Below are positions 42,621 through 51,240 of a stretch of 64,000 nucleotides of DNA, piece after piece (position 1 is the first letter of the stretch; every line of letters starts with the position of its first letter). A model generated the notes under the pieces. That model was not told where the DNA came from, did not search any database, and saw only the letters and a program-made list of their open reading frames with translations. Origin of the DNA: JAGPUQ01 sp041594335 (lineage in GTDB: Bacteria > Pseudomonadota > Gammaproteobacteria > Pseudomonadales > Porticoccaceae); assembly GCA_041594335.1 (NCBI GenBank), contig JBFHML010000003.1, positions 1-64,000 on the forward strand, given 5' to 3'. A program made the position numbers and the translations under genes.

Positions 42621-43856
42621 ATGGACATTTATCTGGTGGGCGGGGCGATTCGCGATCGGTTACTGGGGCTCCCTGTCACCGAACGCGATTGGGTCGTAGT
42701 CGGCGCCACGCCCACCGCGATGCGCGCGCAGGGCTTCCGTCCAGTGGGGCGGGATTTCCCTGTCTTTCTGCATCCACACACCGGCGAGGAATATGCGCTG
42801 GCGCGCACCGAGCGCAAAATCGCGCCCGGACACGGCGGCTTCACCTTCCACGCCGCCCCAGAAGTCCGTCTCGAGGAAGATCTACGCCGCCGCGACCTCA
42901 CCATCAACGCCATCGCTGAATCGCCCGACGGCCAACTAATCGATCCCTACGGTGGGTGCCGCGATTTGGAGCAACGGGTGCTGCGGCATGTCTCCGACGC
43001 GTTTGTCGAGGATCCGCTGCGGGTGCTGCGCGTCGCACGCTTCGCTGCTCGACTGCAACCACTCGGGTTTCAGGTCGCGCCCGAAACCCGGGCCCTGATG
43101 GCACGGATTGCCGCCGGCGAAGAATTACTGCAACTGTCGGCCGAGCGGGTCTGGAACGAGACCCACAAGGCGCTTTCCACGGCGGCACCACAGGCCTTCA
43201 TCGAGGTGTTACGCGACTGTGATGCGCTGGCGGTGCTGTTTCCGGAGCTCCACGCATTGTTCGGAGTGCCGCAACGATCCGATTACCATCCCGAAATCGA
43301 CACGGGAACGCACGTACTGATGGCTCTGGCTCGGGCCGCTCAGCTGACTCCGGATCCGCGGATACGTTTTGCCGTACTCGTGCACGACCTGGGCAAAGGC
43401 CTCACGCCGGCCGACATACTACCCCGACATATCGGTCACGAGCAGGCCGGGCTACCACTGGTGGAGGACCTCTGTGCACGGCTTCGCGTGCCCAAAGAAT
43501 ACCGCCGCTTGGCGCTACTGGTGACCCGCCTACACCTGCAGTGCCATAAAGCCCGCGAGTTGCGCGCCGACACCTTATTGCGCTTGTTCCATGACCTGGA
43601 CATCTATCGCCGCCCGGAAACGCTAGAACAATTTACCCTCGCCTGTGAAGCCGACGCCAGAGGCCGAGGGGGCAGCTTCGGCTCACGCCGCTATGAAACG
43701 GCCGCCTGGCTACGCGAGTTGGCCGAACGACTGCGCGCGGTCCGTCCCCACCGCCACCTAGAGGCCGGATTGCGCGGTGCTGGGCTGGCCGCAGCGCTTG
43801 ACGGCGACCGTCGCGCCGTCATTACTGCCTATCAGCGGGAGACGCGCGACGACTGA
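42621..43856 (+). CDS. cca: CCA-adding tRNA nucleotidyltransferase with HD domain
   Basis: Adds or repairs the 3' CCA of tRNAs. MDIYLVGGAIRDRLLGLPVTERDWVVVG gives the class II signature with GGAIRD, followed by EYALARTERK, RRRDLTINAIAE, and RVLRVARFAARL. A C-terminal HD domain (AVLVHDLGKGLTP near residue 250) suggests the 2',3'-cyclic phosphodiesterase and phosphatase activities of the long gammaproteobacterial form. Length 411 (E. coli 412). ATG at 42621 is used; a second ATG lies four codons earlier. Confidence 0.96.
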   Translation: MDIYLVGGAIRDRLLGLPVTERDWVVVGATPTAMRAQGFRPVGRDFPVFLHPHTGEEYALARTERKIAPGHGGFTFHAAPEVRLEEDLRRRDLTINAIAESPDGQLIDPYGGCRDLEQRVLRHVSDAFVEDPLRVLRVARFAARLQPLGFQVAPETRALMARIAAGEELLQLSAERVWNETHKALSTAAPQAFIEVLRDCDALAVLFPELHALFGVPQRSDYHPEIDTGTHVLMALARAAQLTPDPRIRFAVLVHDLGKGLTPADILPRHIGHEQAGLPLVEDLCARLRVPKEYRRLALLVTRLHLQCHKARELRADTLLRLFHDLDIYRRPETLEQFTLACEADARGRGGSFGSRRYETAAWLRELAERLRAVRPHRHLEAGLRGAGLAAALDGDRRAVITAYQRETRDD

Positions 43857-43871
43857 CAGCGGTCCCGCCCC

Positions 43872-43907
43872 TCTCGCCCTTGAAAAATTACCGGGCGACC
43901 CGATTAA
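43872..43907 (+). promoter_or_regulatory. sigma-32 heat-shock promoter of hsp20
   Basis: TCTCGCCCTTGAA matches the RpoH -35 consensus at every defined position. CCCGATTAA follows after 14 bases and agrees well with the -10 consensus CCCCATNTA. It lies 38-74 bases upstream of the small heat-shock gene. Confidence 0.85.
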
Positions 43908-43945
43908 GATCGCTAGAGTCAGGCCAGCATTGCCAGGAGGTTACA

Positions 43946-44374
43946 ATGCCGCTGGTACCCCGAGGCAGCTTCTTTGATCTGGATAAGGTATTCGACAATT
44001 TTCTGAGTCCCGCACAGCGGTTAGAGCAAGGCCAGAACGGTTTTTTTGCTCCCCGGGTCGATATTCGAGAACAGCCGGACTGTTACCAAATCAGCGCCGA
44101 GTTGCCCGGCGTCAAGCGCGAGGATATCCAGATCGAACTCGAAGACGGCATACTCACCGTCACTGCAGAGATTCGTCGCGAAAACCAGGCGGAAAGCGAA
44201 GGTCGAGTCATCCGACAGGAGCGCCGCTACGGCAAGTACCTGCGCAGCTTTAATCTCGGCACTGATATTCAAGACACCGATATCAGCGCGAGTTTCGAAA
44301 ACGGCATCCTCAAGCTCACCGCACCCAAGGTCACCGAAACCAAACCCCGCCAACGGCGCATCGAGATTCGCTGA
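43946..44374 (+). CDS. Hsp20 family small heat-shock protein
   Basis: ATP-independent chaperone that holds unfolding proteins. The 142-residue protein has a short N-terminal arm and an alpha-crystallin domain from about residue 35: VDIREQPDCYQISAELPGVKREDIQIELEDGILTV, ending with the hallmark FENGILKLTAPK and a C-terminal tail with the IEIR motif resembling I-x-I/V. A textbook AGGAGG ribosome site sits five bases before the ATG. Expression should be RpoH-driven from the promoter at 43872. Confidence 0.95.
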   Translation: MPLVPRGSFFDLDKVFDNFLSPAQRLEQGQNGFFAPRVDIREQPDCYQISAELPGVKREDIQIELEDGILTVTAEIRRENQAESEGRVIRQERRYGKYLRSFNLGTDIQDTDISASFENGILKLTAPKVTETKPRQRRIEIR

Positions 44375-44382
44375 GACGGGAC

Positions 44383-44886
44383 TCAAGATGTCGCGGGTGG
44401 CCAATCAAACGCCACCGGCCACAGCCGCTGATTGTCGAACCGCAGCTCGCCGGCCAGCTGTCGATAGGTTCGGCGAAGCGCCGGATGTTTCTCCTCCGGC
44501 GCTAGATCCGCCAAGGGTCGCAACACGAAGGCATAGCGAAGAATTTCATCTCGCGGCAGCTGTATGCCGGCGAATGTCCCGACCCAGTCGCCGTACGTCA
44601 GAATATCGATATCTAGGGTGCGAGCACAGTACTTTGCAGCCCCTCGCCGCCGGTGATTGGCGTCTTCGATCGCGCGCAGCGATCGCGCCAGATCACCCAC
44701 CGTGAGATCGGTTTCCAAGCGAACCACGAGGTTCAGAAAGTTGTCGCCTGCGAAACCTACCGCGGCGCTCTCGTACACGGGTGACAGTTCGAGCAACCCA
44801 AAGGCCTCGGACAGGGCATCTAACGCCAGCTCGAGATGACGGCGTGGCGCGATATTCGACCCCAGCCCCAAGTACACCCGCGGCAT
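44383..44886 (-). CDS. folK: 6-hydroxymethyl-7,8-dihydropterin pyrophosphokinase
   Basis: Folate pathway kinase. YLGLGSNIAPRRHLELAL at the N terminus, SPVYESAAVGFAGDNFLNLVVRLET near residues 45-70, and RTLDIDILTYGD with the metal-binding Asp pair near 100 identify it. Length 167. The ATG at 44886 overlaps the folB stop (TGATG). The last of the tsaD-folB-folK run; its end faces hsp20 with eight bases between. Confidence 0.93.
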   Translation of the reverse strand: MPRVYLGLGSNIAPRRHLELALDALSEAFGLLELSPVYESAAVGFAGDNFLNLVVRLETDLTVGDLARSLRAIEDANHRRRGAAKYCARTLDIDILTYGDWVGTFAGIQLPRDEILRYAFVLRPLADLAPEEKHPALRRTYRQLAGELRFDNQRLWPVAFDWPPATS

Positions 44887-45257
44887 CAGGGCCGCACGCC
44901 GCGTTCGATCTGGATGCCCACGTCCTGGGCACCTCGCAAGGCCCCGGGCTTGCTCAAGCGAAGACGCAGCCAAGGCACCGGAAACTCCGTCAGCACCAGC
45001 GATGCGATCTCCTCCGCAAGCCGTTCCACCAGCAGACAGCCGGAGCTTTCTACATGACTGATGATTCTTTTAGCCACGGCTTTGTAGTTGAGCGCGTGCT
45101 CGATATCGTCTGTGGCAGCCGCGGCACTGATGTTGGTCGCCATCTCCAAGTCAAGAGACACCGTTTGACGCACTTGGCGCTCCCATTCATAAATCCCGAT
45201 AGTGGTATCGATCCGCAGGTCGCGGATGTAGACGATATCCGTCTCAGGCCGGGTCAC
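44886..45257 (-). CDS. folB: dihydroneopterin aldolase
   Basis: Converts dihydroneopterin to hydroxymethyl-dihydropterin, feeding FolK. The 123-residue tunnel-fold protein shows VYIRDLRIDTTIGIYEWERQVRQTVSLDLEM at the N terminus with the substrate-site Glu, DDIEHALNYKAVAKRI near 50-65, and LLVERLAEEIASLVL with the Glu that anchors the pterin. GTG start overlapping the tsaD stop (GTGA). The plsY gene, often between tsaD and folB in relatives, is missing here. Confidence 0.93.
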   Translation of the reverse strand: MTRPETDIVYIRDLRIDTTIGIYEWERQVRQTVSLDLEMATNISAAAATDDIEHALNYKAVAKRIISHVESSGCLLVERLAEEIASLVLTEFPVPWLRLRLSKPGALRGAQDVGIQIERGVRP

Positions 45258-46294
45258 GCCTGGCCCCCCAGCGGCGGAAGGCTAGTAATCGGCCAACGCG
45301 GCAAAGCGCGAATGGCCAGATCTTCCGCGGCACCATCCAGCAGCCGCTGGCACCCTGCATAAGCGATCATGGCACCGTTATCCGTGCAGAACTCAGGCCG
45401 CGCGTAAAAGACGCGGGCGCCGCGCCGCGCCAACGCAGCCTCGAGGCGCTCCCGCAACAAGCGATTTGCCGAAACGCCGCCGGCGATCACCAGGGTGCCG
45501 AGCCCGCTGGCATCCAGGGCCCGCACGCACTTGATAACCAGCGTGTCGACCACCGCATCCTGAAAAGCACAGGCAATATCGGCACAAGTCTGGGCGTCGG
45601 GCCGACCGGAATCATCCGCGTATTCGGCTACCTGATTCAGCGTAAACGTCTTGAGTCCAGAAAAACTGAAGTCCAGTCCAGGGCGATCGGTCATCGGTCG
45701 TGGGAAGCGAAATCGCCGCGCGTCACCCGTTGCGGCCAGACGGGCAATCGCAGGACCGCCGGGGTAACCCAGACCAAGCATTTTCGCCGCCTTGTCGAAA
45801 GCCTCACCCGCCGCGTCATCCAATGACTCCCCCAGCAAAGCATAACGCCCGATGCCCTGAACATGGACCAATTGGGTATGACCGCCGGACACCAGCAGCG
45901 CCAAAAAGGGGAAGCTGGGGGGCTCCGCCTCCAACATAGGGGCCAACAGATGTCCTTCCATATGATGAACACCTACCGCCGGAACCCCCCAAGCGTAGGC
46001 CAGCGCGCGTCCCACGGCACCGCCGACCATCAAGGCGCCGACCAACCCAGGACCCGCCGTATAGGCAACGCCGTCGATCGCACCCGCGGGACTCCCAGAT
46101 CGTTCCAGCACCGTGCGGATCATGGGTAACAAGCGGCGCACGTGATCCCGGGAGGCCAGCTCTGGAACCACACCGCCGTAACAGGCATGCAAATCGATCT
46201 GGCTGAAGAGATCGTGAGCCAGGAGGCCCGCCGCGCTATCGTAGACCGCAACCCCGGTCTCATCGCAGGATGTCTCGATACCTAGAACGCGCAT
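45254..46294 (-). CDS. tsaD: tRNA N6-threonylcarbamoyladenosine synthase catalytic subunit
   Basis: Transfers threonylcarbamoyl to A37 of ANN-decoding tRNAs with TsaB/TsaE. Full-length at 346 residues: VLGIETSCDETGVAVYD at the N terminus, YTAGPGLVGALMVGG, the metal site HHMEGH with His111 and His115, LLVSGGHTQLVHV, and CTDNGAMIAYAG with the final metal Asp. Divergent from rpsU, the conserved gammaproteobacterial arrangement. Confidence 0.97.
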   Translation of the reverse strand: MRVLGIETSCDETGVAVYDSAAGLLAHDLFSQIDLHACYGGVVPELASRDHVRRLLPMIRTVLERSGSPAGAIDGVAYTAGPGLVGALMVGGAVGRALAYAWGVPAVGVHHMEGHLLAPMLEAEPPSFPFLALLVSGGHTQLVHVQGIGRYALLGESLDDAAGEAFDKAAKMLGLGYPGGPAIARLAATGDARRFRFPRPMTDRPGLDFSFSGLKTFTLNQVAEYADDSGRPDAQTCADIACAFQDAVVDTLVIKCVRALDASGLGTLVIAGGVSANRLLRERLEAALARRGARVFYARPEFCTDNGAMIAYAGCQRLLDGAAEDLAIRALPRWPITSLPPLGGQA

Positions 46295-46389
46295 GACTAC
46301 TCACCCCTCGACCGCGGGCATGATAATTCCCTGCCACCCCGCTGGCCAGCCGGCCCCAGGTCTGTCCCGGTGTACGCTGCGCCCCCACT

Positions 46390-46418
46390 TTGCACGCCGG
46401 CCCCGGAGCCGGTAAAAT
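46390..46418 (+). promoter_or_regulatory. candidate promoter of rpsU
   Basis: TTGCAC and TAAAAT are separated by exactly 17 bases and lie 47 bases upstream of rpsU. The -10 matches five of six consensus bases; the -35 is weaker. Confidence 0.5.
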
Positions 46419-46464
46419 TCCGGCCCCCAATGCAGCCACCTGATGATTCAGGATAAGAGGATCG

Positions 46465-46680
46465 ATGCCGTCAGTACGAGTCAAAGAGAACGAACCCTTC
46501 GACGTGGCCCTGCGCCGCTTCAAGCGCTCCTGCGAAAAAGCCGGTGTGTTGGCCGAGGTTCGGCGTCGCGAGTACTACGAGAAACCTGCCTGGGCGCGGA
46601 AGCGCAAGGCCGCTGCTGCGGTCAAACGCCACGCCAAAAAGCTGCAACGCGAAGCGCGCAAGTTCCAAAAATTATATTAG
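46465..46680 (+). CDS. rpsU: 30S ribosomal protein S21
   Basis: Small basic subunit protein needed for initiation. VRVKENEPFDVALRRFKRSCEKAGVLAEVRRREYYEKPA and the Lys/Arg/Ala-rich end identify it; 71 residues. AGAGG ribosome site before the ATG. First gene of the macromolecular synthesis operon rpsU-yqeY-dnaG-rpoD. Confidence 0.98.
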   Translation: MPSVRVKENEPFDVALRRFKRSCEKAGVLAEVRRREYYEKPAWARKRKAAAAVKRHAKKLQREARKFQKLY

Positions 46681-46691
46681 GACTGGCGTGG

Positions 46692-46719
46692 TGCCTGCGG
46701 CGTCGGCTCGCCGCAGGCA
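46692..46719 (+). terminator. hairpin behind rpsU, likely attenuator of dnaG-rpoD
   Basis: TGCCTGCGGCG and its exact complement form an 11-bp stem with a 6-base loop in the gap between rpsU and the yqeY-like gene. No T-run follows. A partial terminator occupies the same place in the E. coli operon, lowering dnaG relative to rpsU. Confidence 0.5.
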
Positions 46720-46741
46720 TCGCCCGCGGCGGCCCCAAGGC

Positions 46742-47194
46742 GTGACCACACCCGATCTCCGACAGCAGCTCTCTGATGCCATGAAGGCCGCCATGCGGGC
46801 TCGGGATCGCGAGCGGCTGGACGCCATCCGGTTAATCCTCGCTGAAATCCAACGCGTCGAGGTCGACGAGCGCATTACCGTGGAAGACGCGCGCATCGTC
46901 ATGATCCTCGACCGCATGACCAAGCAACGACGCGACGCGATCACACAATATGAGACGGCGGGCCGCGACGAGCTAGCAGATCGCGAGCGGGCGGAAATTG
47001 CGGTCATTGCCGAATTCTTGCCCGAACCCCTGACCGAGACGGAAATCGACGCCTTGATCACCGCCGCCATTTCCGAAGTTGGGGCGGATTCCGCCCGAGA
47101 TATGGGCAAGGTGATGGCGCTGCTCAAGCCACAACTCCAAGGACGAGCTGACTTGGGTGCGATCAGCGGTCGCGTGAAACGCCGACTCACCTAA
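46742..47194 (+). CDS. yqeY: GatB/YqeY domain protein
   Basis: Small helical protein related to the tail domain of the GatB amidotransferase subunit; probably a tRNA-binding accessory factor, not proven. The 150-residue chain begins TPDLRQQLSDAMKAAMRARDRERLDAIRLILAEI, and has the family middle YETAGRDELADRERAEIAVIAEFLPEPLTETEI. A GTG start at 46742 is chosen; the open frame continues upstream into rpsU but there is no homology there. Its place between rpsU and dnaG is common in gammaproteobacteria. Confidence 0.87.
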   Translation: MTTPDLRQQLSDAMKAAMRARDRERLDAIRLILAEIQRVEVDERITVEDARIVMILDRMTKQRRDAITQYETAGRDELADRERAEIAVIAEFLPEPLTETEIDALITAAISEVGADSARDMGKVMALLKPQLQGRADLGAISGRVKRRLT

Positions 47195-47249
47195 CCGCAA
47201 GCTCGCGCGGCCCCTCGCCAGCGCCATTCCAGGGTGCAATACTTTCGGT

Positions 47250-49136
47250 ATGGCCGGCCGCATCCCCCAGTCCTTCATCGACGACCTGCTCGACCGGACC
47301 GACATCGTCGACCTGATCGGCGAGCGTGTCGACTTGCGCCGCGCAGGCAGCAATCATAAAGCCCGCTGCCCTTTTCATGAGGAAAAGACCCCCTCCTTCT
47401 CGGTTAATGGGGACCGCCAATTTTATTATTGCTTTGGCTGCAACGCCGGGGGCAACGCCATCGGCTTCCTCATGGCCTACGATCACCTGGACTTCGTGGG
47501 CGCAGTAAGCCAGCTAGCGCGCCGTGCGGGCCTGGAGATCCCTCGCGAGGCCACCCAGGCTACCGATCGACACGCACCGCTATTTGCCGTCCTGCACCGA
47601 GCCCAGGAATTCTTTGCTGCGCAACTGCAACATCACTCGGCGGCCTCGACGGCAATCACCTACCTGGAGCGCCGCGGGATCAGCGTCGACATAGCGAAAG
47701 AATACGGCCTCGGGTTTGCTCCTCCGGGCTGGGACAACCTCCTCACCGCCATGAACGCGTCCAGTGATCACCACACCCTGGAGCACCTGATCACGGCGGG
47801 ATTGGCGGTAACCAGAGAGTCAGGCACCGGCCATTACGACCGCTTCCGCCGCCGGCTCATGTTTCCCATTCGGGATCACCGGGGCCGCGTATTGGGTTTC
47901 GGGGGTCGTGTGCTGGGCGACGATCAGCCCAAATACCTCAACTCACCTGAAACCCCGGTATTTCATAAAGGCACCGAACTCTACGGTCTGTATGAAGCGC
48001 GCCGACACCTAGGCGATGGCCTGCCAATACTGGTGGTGGAAGGCTATACCGATGTACTGGCCCTGGCGCAGTTCGGGCTCCGCAATGCGGTCGCCGCCCT
48101 CGGCACCGCGCTGACCGAAGACCACCTGCACAAGCTCTTCCGGCACACGGGAGACGTGATTTTCAGTTTCGATGGCGATGCCGCAGGCCGCCGCGCTGCG
48201 CGCCGTGCGTTGGACCTCTGCCTCCCGGTGCTGCGCGACGGCCGCACTGCGCGCTTCCTCTTCCTGCCCGAGGGCGAAGATCCGGACACCCTGGTGCGCA
48301 AGCTTGGCGCCGAAGGATTTCGCGCCCGACTCGAGACAGCCGTACCGTTGTCGGAGTTTCTTTTCGATACGGCGGCCGCAGACCTAGACCTAGCGCTGCC
48401 CGATCACCGAGCCCGCTTCTGCCAACGCGCGCTGTCCCTTATCGAGCGACTGCCCGATGGCGTGCTCAAGCCGCTCTTTATGGGCGAGCTGGCGCAACGG
48501 GCCGGCGTACCACTAGACGCTTTATCGCGCCCCACCCAAGACGCCGCCCCGGCACCGCCGCCGGCGGCCACCGCCACCGCACCCCGGGTGGCGACGCCTC
48601 TCCGTCGCCCCGCGCAACGAGCGACGGCTCCGCGCGGCGGCACCAGCTGCCGCTCATTGGCACATCACGTGTTGGCGCTACTGTTGCATGATCCCGGCAT
48701 CAGCAGGGCGTTGGCAGAGGACCTCTCGCGTCTGGAGCCCGACAATCCCGATATTGACTTACTGCAAAGAGTCCACCGAGTGCTGCACGACAACAGGGGC
48801 TACAACTTGGTGCATCTACTGAGCTACTGGCACGGCATGTACGGCGCGGAAGAATGCGCCCTCTTGGCACGCATCGCCGATAACGAGCTATTCCAGGCCA
48901 CGGTGGGATCCCACGATGACCGCCTGAACGAAGCGCGAAGCCTGCTCGCACGCCTGCTCGCCGCCCAAGAGCGCGAACGCCCCCCGGTTGCACGGTTGCG
49001 CACTCTGCTCGGCCGCGACGTACTCGCAGCCGAGGATCGCGCCCGTATTCGCGCACTCATCCTAGAAATCTCTCACAGCAATCCACAAGATCCGATAATT
49101 CAGGAAGCAAAACAACGTGTTGTAGATAGTGTCTAA
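47250..49136 (+). CDS. dnaG: DNA primase
   Basis: Synthesises RNA primers for replication. Zinc-finger CPFHEEKTPSF with CFGCNAGG (residues 40-68), RNA polymerase domain with FPIRDHRGRVLGFGGRVLGDDQPKYLNSPET near residue 208, TOPRIM motifs VVEGYTDVLAL and FSFDGDAAGRRAARRAL, and a C-terminal DnaB-binding domain. A proline/alanine-rich linker (about 430-470) precedes that domain. Length 628. Follows yqeY by 55 bases. Confidence 0.97.
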   Translation: MAGRIPQSFIDDLLDRTDIVDLIGERVDLRRAGSNHKARCPFHEEKTPSFSVNGDRQFYYCFGCNAGGNAIGFLMAYDHLDFVGAVSQLARRAGLEIPREATQATDRHAPLFAVLHRAQEFFAAQLQHHSAASTAITYLERRGISVDIAKEYGLGFAPPGWDNLLTAMNASSDHHTLEHLITAGLAVTRESGTGHYDRFRRRLMFPIRDHRGRVLGFGGRVLGDDQPKYLNSPETPVFHKGTELYGLYEARRHLGDGLPILVVEGYTDVLALAQFGLRNAVAALGTALTEDHLHKLFRHTGDVIFSFDGDAAGRRAARRALDLCLPVLRDGRTARFLFLPEGEDPDTLVRKLGAEGFRARLETAVPLSEFLFDTAAADLDLALPDHRARFCQRALSLIERLPDGVLKPLFMGELAQRAGVPLDALSRPTQDAAPAPPPAATATAPRVATPLRRPAQRATAPRGGTSCRSLAHHVLALLLHDPGISRALAEDLSRLEPDNPDIDLLQRVHRVLHDNRGYNLVHLLSYWHGMYGAEECALLARIADNELFQATVGSHDDRLNEARSLLARLLAAQERERPPVARLRTLLGRDVLAAEDRARIRALILEISHSNPQDPIIQEAKQRVVDSV

Positions 49137-49170
49137 TGACCATCCAAAGCCGTTACGGGGTTGCAATCAG

Positions 49171-49200
49171 TGGCTTATGCCCCCATTCATTCGCTACAAT
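49171..49200 (+). promoter_or_regulatory. possible internal promoter of rpoD
   Basis: TGGCTT and TACAAT are 18 bases apart in the 106-base dnaG-rpoD gap. The -10 is good, the -35 is poor. Internal promoters near this position are known for rpoD in relatives. Confidence 0.3.
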
Positions 49201-49242
49201 GGTCGGCTTTGATTCCGCGCACCTCCCAGCCAAGAGCAAGCG

Positions 49243-51108
49243 ATGAGCGAAAACTTTCAGCAACAGTCCCGGATCCGCGAACTGATCGGTAAAGGCCGAG
49301 AGCAGGGTTACCTGACTTACGCCGAGGTCAATGACCACTTGCCTGAAGATATCTCCGATCCCGATCAGGTCGAAGACATCATTCAGATGATCAACGATAT
49401 GGGCATCAACGTGTTCGAGGCAGCACCGGACGCGGATACCCTGCTGCTCACCAGTGGCGATGCCGCCCCGGATGAGATCGCCGCCGCCGAGGCCGCCGCC
49501 GCGCTGGCAGCGGTAGAGACCGAACAACACCGCACCACGGACCCAGTGCGCATGTATATGCGTGAAATGGGCTCGGTAGAACTGCTCACGCGAGAAGGCG
49601 AGATTGAAATCGCCAAACGCATTGAGGAAGGGATACGCGAAATCATGGCCGCGCTCGCCGAATGGCCTGGCGCGGTGGATACGGTGCTCGCCGAATACGA
49701 CCTCATCGCGACGGGAGAGCGACGGCTGTCCGACATCATTGCCGGCTACCTCAACCCCATGGACGAGGTGCCCTCCGCGCTGGCCATCGCCAATAAGGCC
49801 GCAGAGGCAGCCAATGCCAGCAAGAAGGCGAACGCCAACGACGACGATGACACCGACGATGACGACGACGATGACGACAGCGTCGATGACGAAGGCGGCC
49901 TGGATATGGAGGAGGCCCGACGCCGCTTCGAAGAGATCCGCCGCCAAAATGACAAAACGAAGCGCTCGCTGGCGCGAGGTGACCGCAAGAGCGCCTCTGT
50001 CCAGAAAAATCTTCAGGAACTGGGCGAGATGTTCAAGTACCTGAAGCTGACCCCGAAGCAGTTCGACCCACTGATCCGGCAGGTGCAGGAACGCATCGGC
50101 GAAGTCCGCACACTGGAACGCGGCATCATGGTGCTGTGCGTGAAGCGCGGCCGGATGCCCCGTCGGGATTTCATCGAAGGTTTCCCCGGCAACGAAACCA
50201 ACCTCAAGTGGGCGGGCACCGTGGCACGGCGCAAACAGCCCTATGCGGAGACGATCAAGGAATACCTGGATGATATCCAGCGCATCCAGCAGCGACTGCA
50301 ACAAACCGAGGATGAAACCGGTCTGACCATTGCCCAGATCAAGGACATCAATCGTCGCTTGTCGATCGGCGAAGCCAAGGCGCGACGCGCCAAAAAGGAA
50401 ATGGTCGAGGCCAACCTTCGCCTGGTGATCTCCATCGCCAAGAAGTACACCAACCGGGGCCTTCAGTTTCTCGATCTGATCCAAGAAGGGAACATCGGCC
50501 TGATGAAGGCCGTAGATAAATTCGAATACCGGCGCGGCTACAAGTTCTCTACCTATGCCACCTGGTGGATTCGTCAAGCAATCACTCGGTCGATTGCCGA
50601 CCAGGCGCGTACTATTCGGATTCCAGTGCACATGATCGAGACCATCAACAAGCTGAACCGGATTTCACGCCAAATCCTCCAGGAGATGGGTCGTGAGCCC
50701 ACTCCGGAAGAGCTGAGCTTGCGCATGGATCTCCCGGAAGACAAAGTCCGCAAGGTGCTGAAGATCGCCAAGGAGCCGATTTCCATGGAGACGCCGATCG
50801 GCGACGACGAGGACTCTCATCTCGGCGATTTCATCGAGGACGTCAACATCGCCTCTCCTATCAATGCGGCCACGCAGGAGAGCCTCACCGAGGCCACCCG
50901 CGAAGTACTGAATTCACTCACCGCGCGCGAAGCCAAGGTGTTGCGCATGCGCTTTGGCATTGACATGAATACGGATCACACCCTGGAAGAAGTCGGCAAG
51001 CAATTCGACGTCACCCGGGAACGGATTCGTCAGATCGAAGCCAAGGCGCTGCGCAAACTACGTCACCCTAGCCGCTCCGAACACATGCGCAGCTTTCTCG
51101 ACGAGTGA
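49243..51108 (+). CDS. rpoD: RNA polymerase primary sigma factor (sigma-70)
   Basis: Housekeeping sigma factor, 621 residues. Region 1.1 at the start (SRIRELIGKGREQGYLTYAEVNDHLPEDI), region 1.2 DPVRMYMREMGSVELLTREGE near 103, an Asp-rich insert near 200-215 in the non-conserved region, region 2 with YKFSTYATWWIRQAITRSIADQ near 430, region 3, and region 4.2 EEVGKQFDVTRERIRQIEAKALRKLRHPSR at the end. tRNA-Ile2 begins 20 bases after the stop. The opposite strand carries a long open frame that is only a codon-bias shadow. Confidence 0.98.
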   Translation: MSENFQQQSRIRELIGKGREQGYLTYAEVNDHLPEDISDPDQVEDIIQMINDMGINVFEAAPDADTLLLTSGDAAPDEIAAAEAAAALAAVETEQHRTTDPVRMYMREMGSVELLTREGEIEIAKRIEEGIREIMAALAEWPGAVDTVLAEYDLIATGERRLSDIIAGYLNPMDEVPSALAIANKAAEAANASKKANANDDDDTDDDDDDDDSVDDEGGLDMEEARRRFEEIRRQNDKTKRSLARGDRKSASVQKNLQELGEMFKYLKLTPKQFDPLIRQVQERIGEVRTLERGIMVLCVKRGRMPRRDFIEGFPGNETNLKWAGTVARRKQPYAETIKEYLDDIQRIQQRLQQTEDETGLTIAQIKDINRRLSIGEAKARRAKKEMVEANLRLVISIAKKYTNRGLQFLDLIQEGNIGLMKAVDKFEYRRGYKFSTYATWWIRQAITRSIADQARTIRIPVHMIETINKLNRISRQILQEMGREPTPEELSLRMDLPEDKVRKVLKIAKEPISMETPIGDDEDSHLGDFIEDVNIASPINAATQESLTEATREVLNSLTAREAKVLRMRFGIDMNTDHTLEEVGKQFDVTRERIRQIEAKALRKLRHPSRSEHMRSFLDE

Positions 51109-51128
51109 TACACCGCGCCCCTGCTCAC

Positions 51129-51205
51129 GGGCCCATAGCTCAGTTGGTTAGAGCAGTCGACTCATAATCGATTGGTCCCAGGTTCAAGTCCTGGTGGGCC
51201 CACCA
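51129..51205 (+). tRNA. tRNA-Ile2 (anticodon CAT, lysidine-modified type)
   Basis: 77 bases with encoded CCA. Acceptor GGGCCCA/TGGGCCC and anticodon loop CTCATAA. The CAT anticodon alone could mean Met, but the body (CGATTGGTC after the anticodon stem, GC-rich acceptor) resembles E. coli ileX, which also lies near rpoD. It should therefore need TilS lysidine modification to read AUA. Confidence 0.85.
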
Positions 51206-51240
51206 TTACGCCATTGACACCGCGGCTACCATGTTCCACC

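Noticed and set aside
49840..49895. Short GAC/GAT repeat inside rpoD
   Set aside because: It encodes the acidic insert common in primary sigma factors and is not a mobile or regulatory repeat.
49153..50631. A 492-codon open frame antisense to rpoD
   Set aside because: It is a mirror of codon bias in a GC-rich conserved gene; its translation has low-complexity Val/Ile runs opposite the Asp-rich insert and matches no family.
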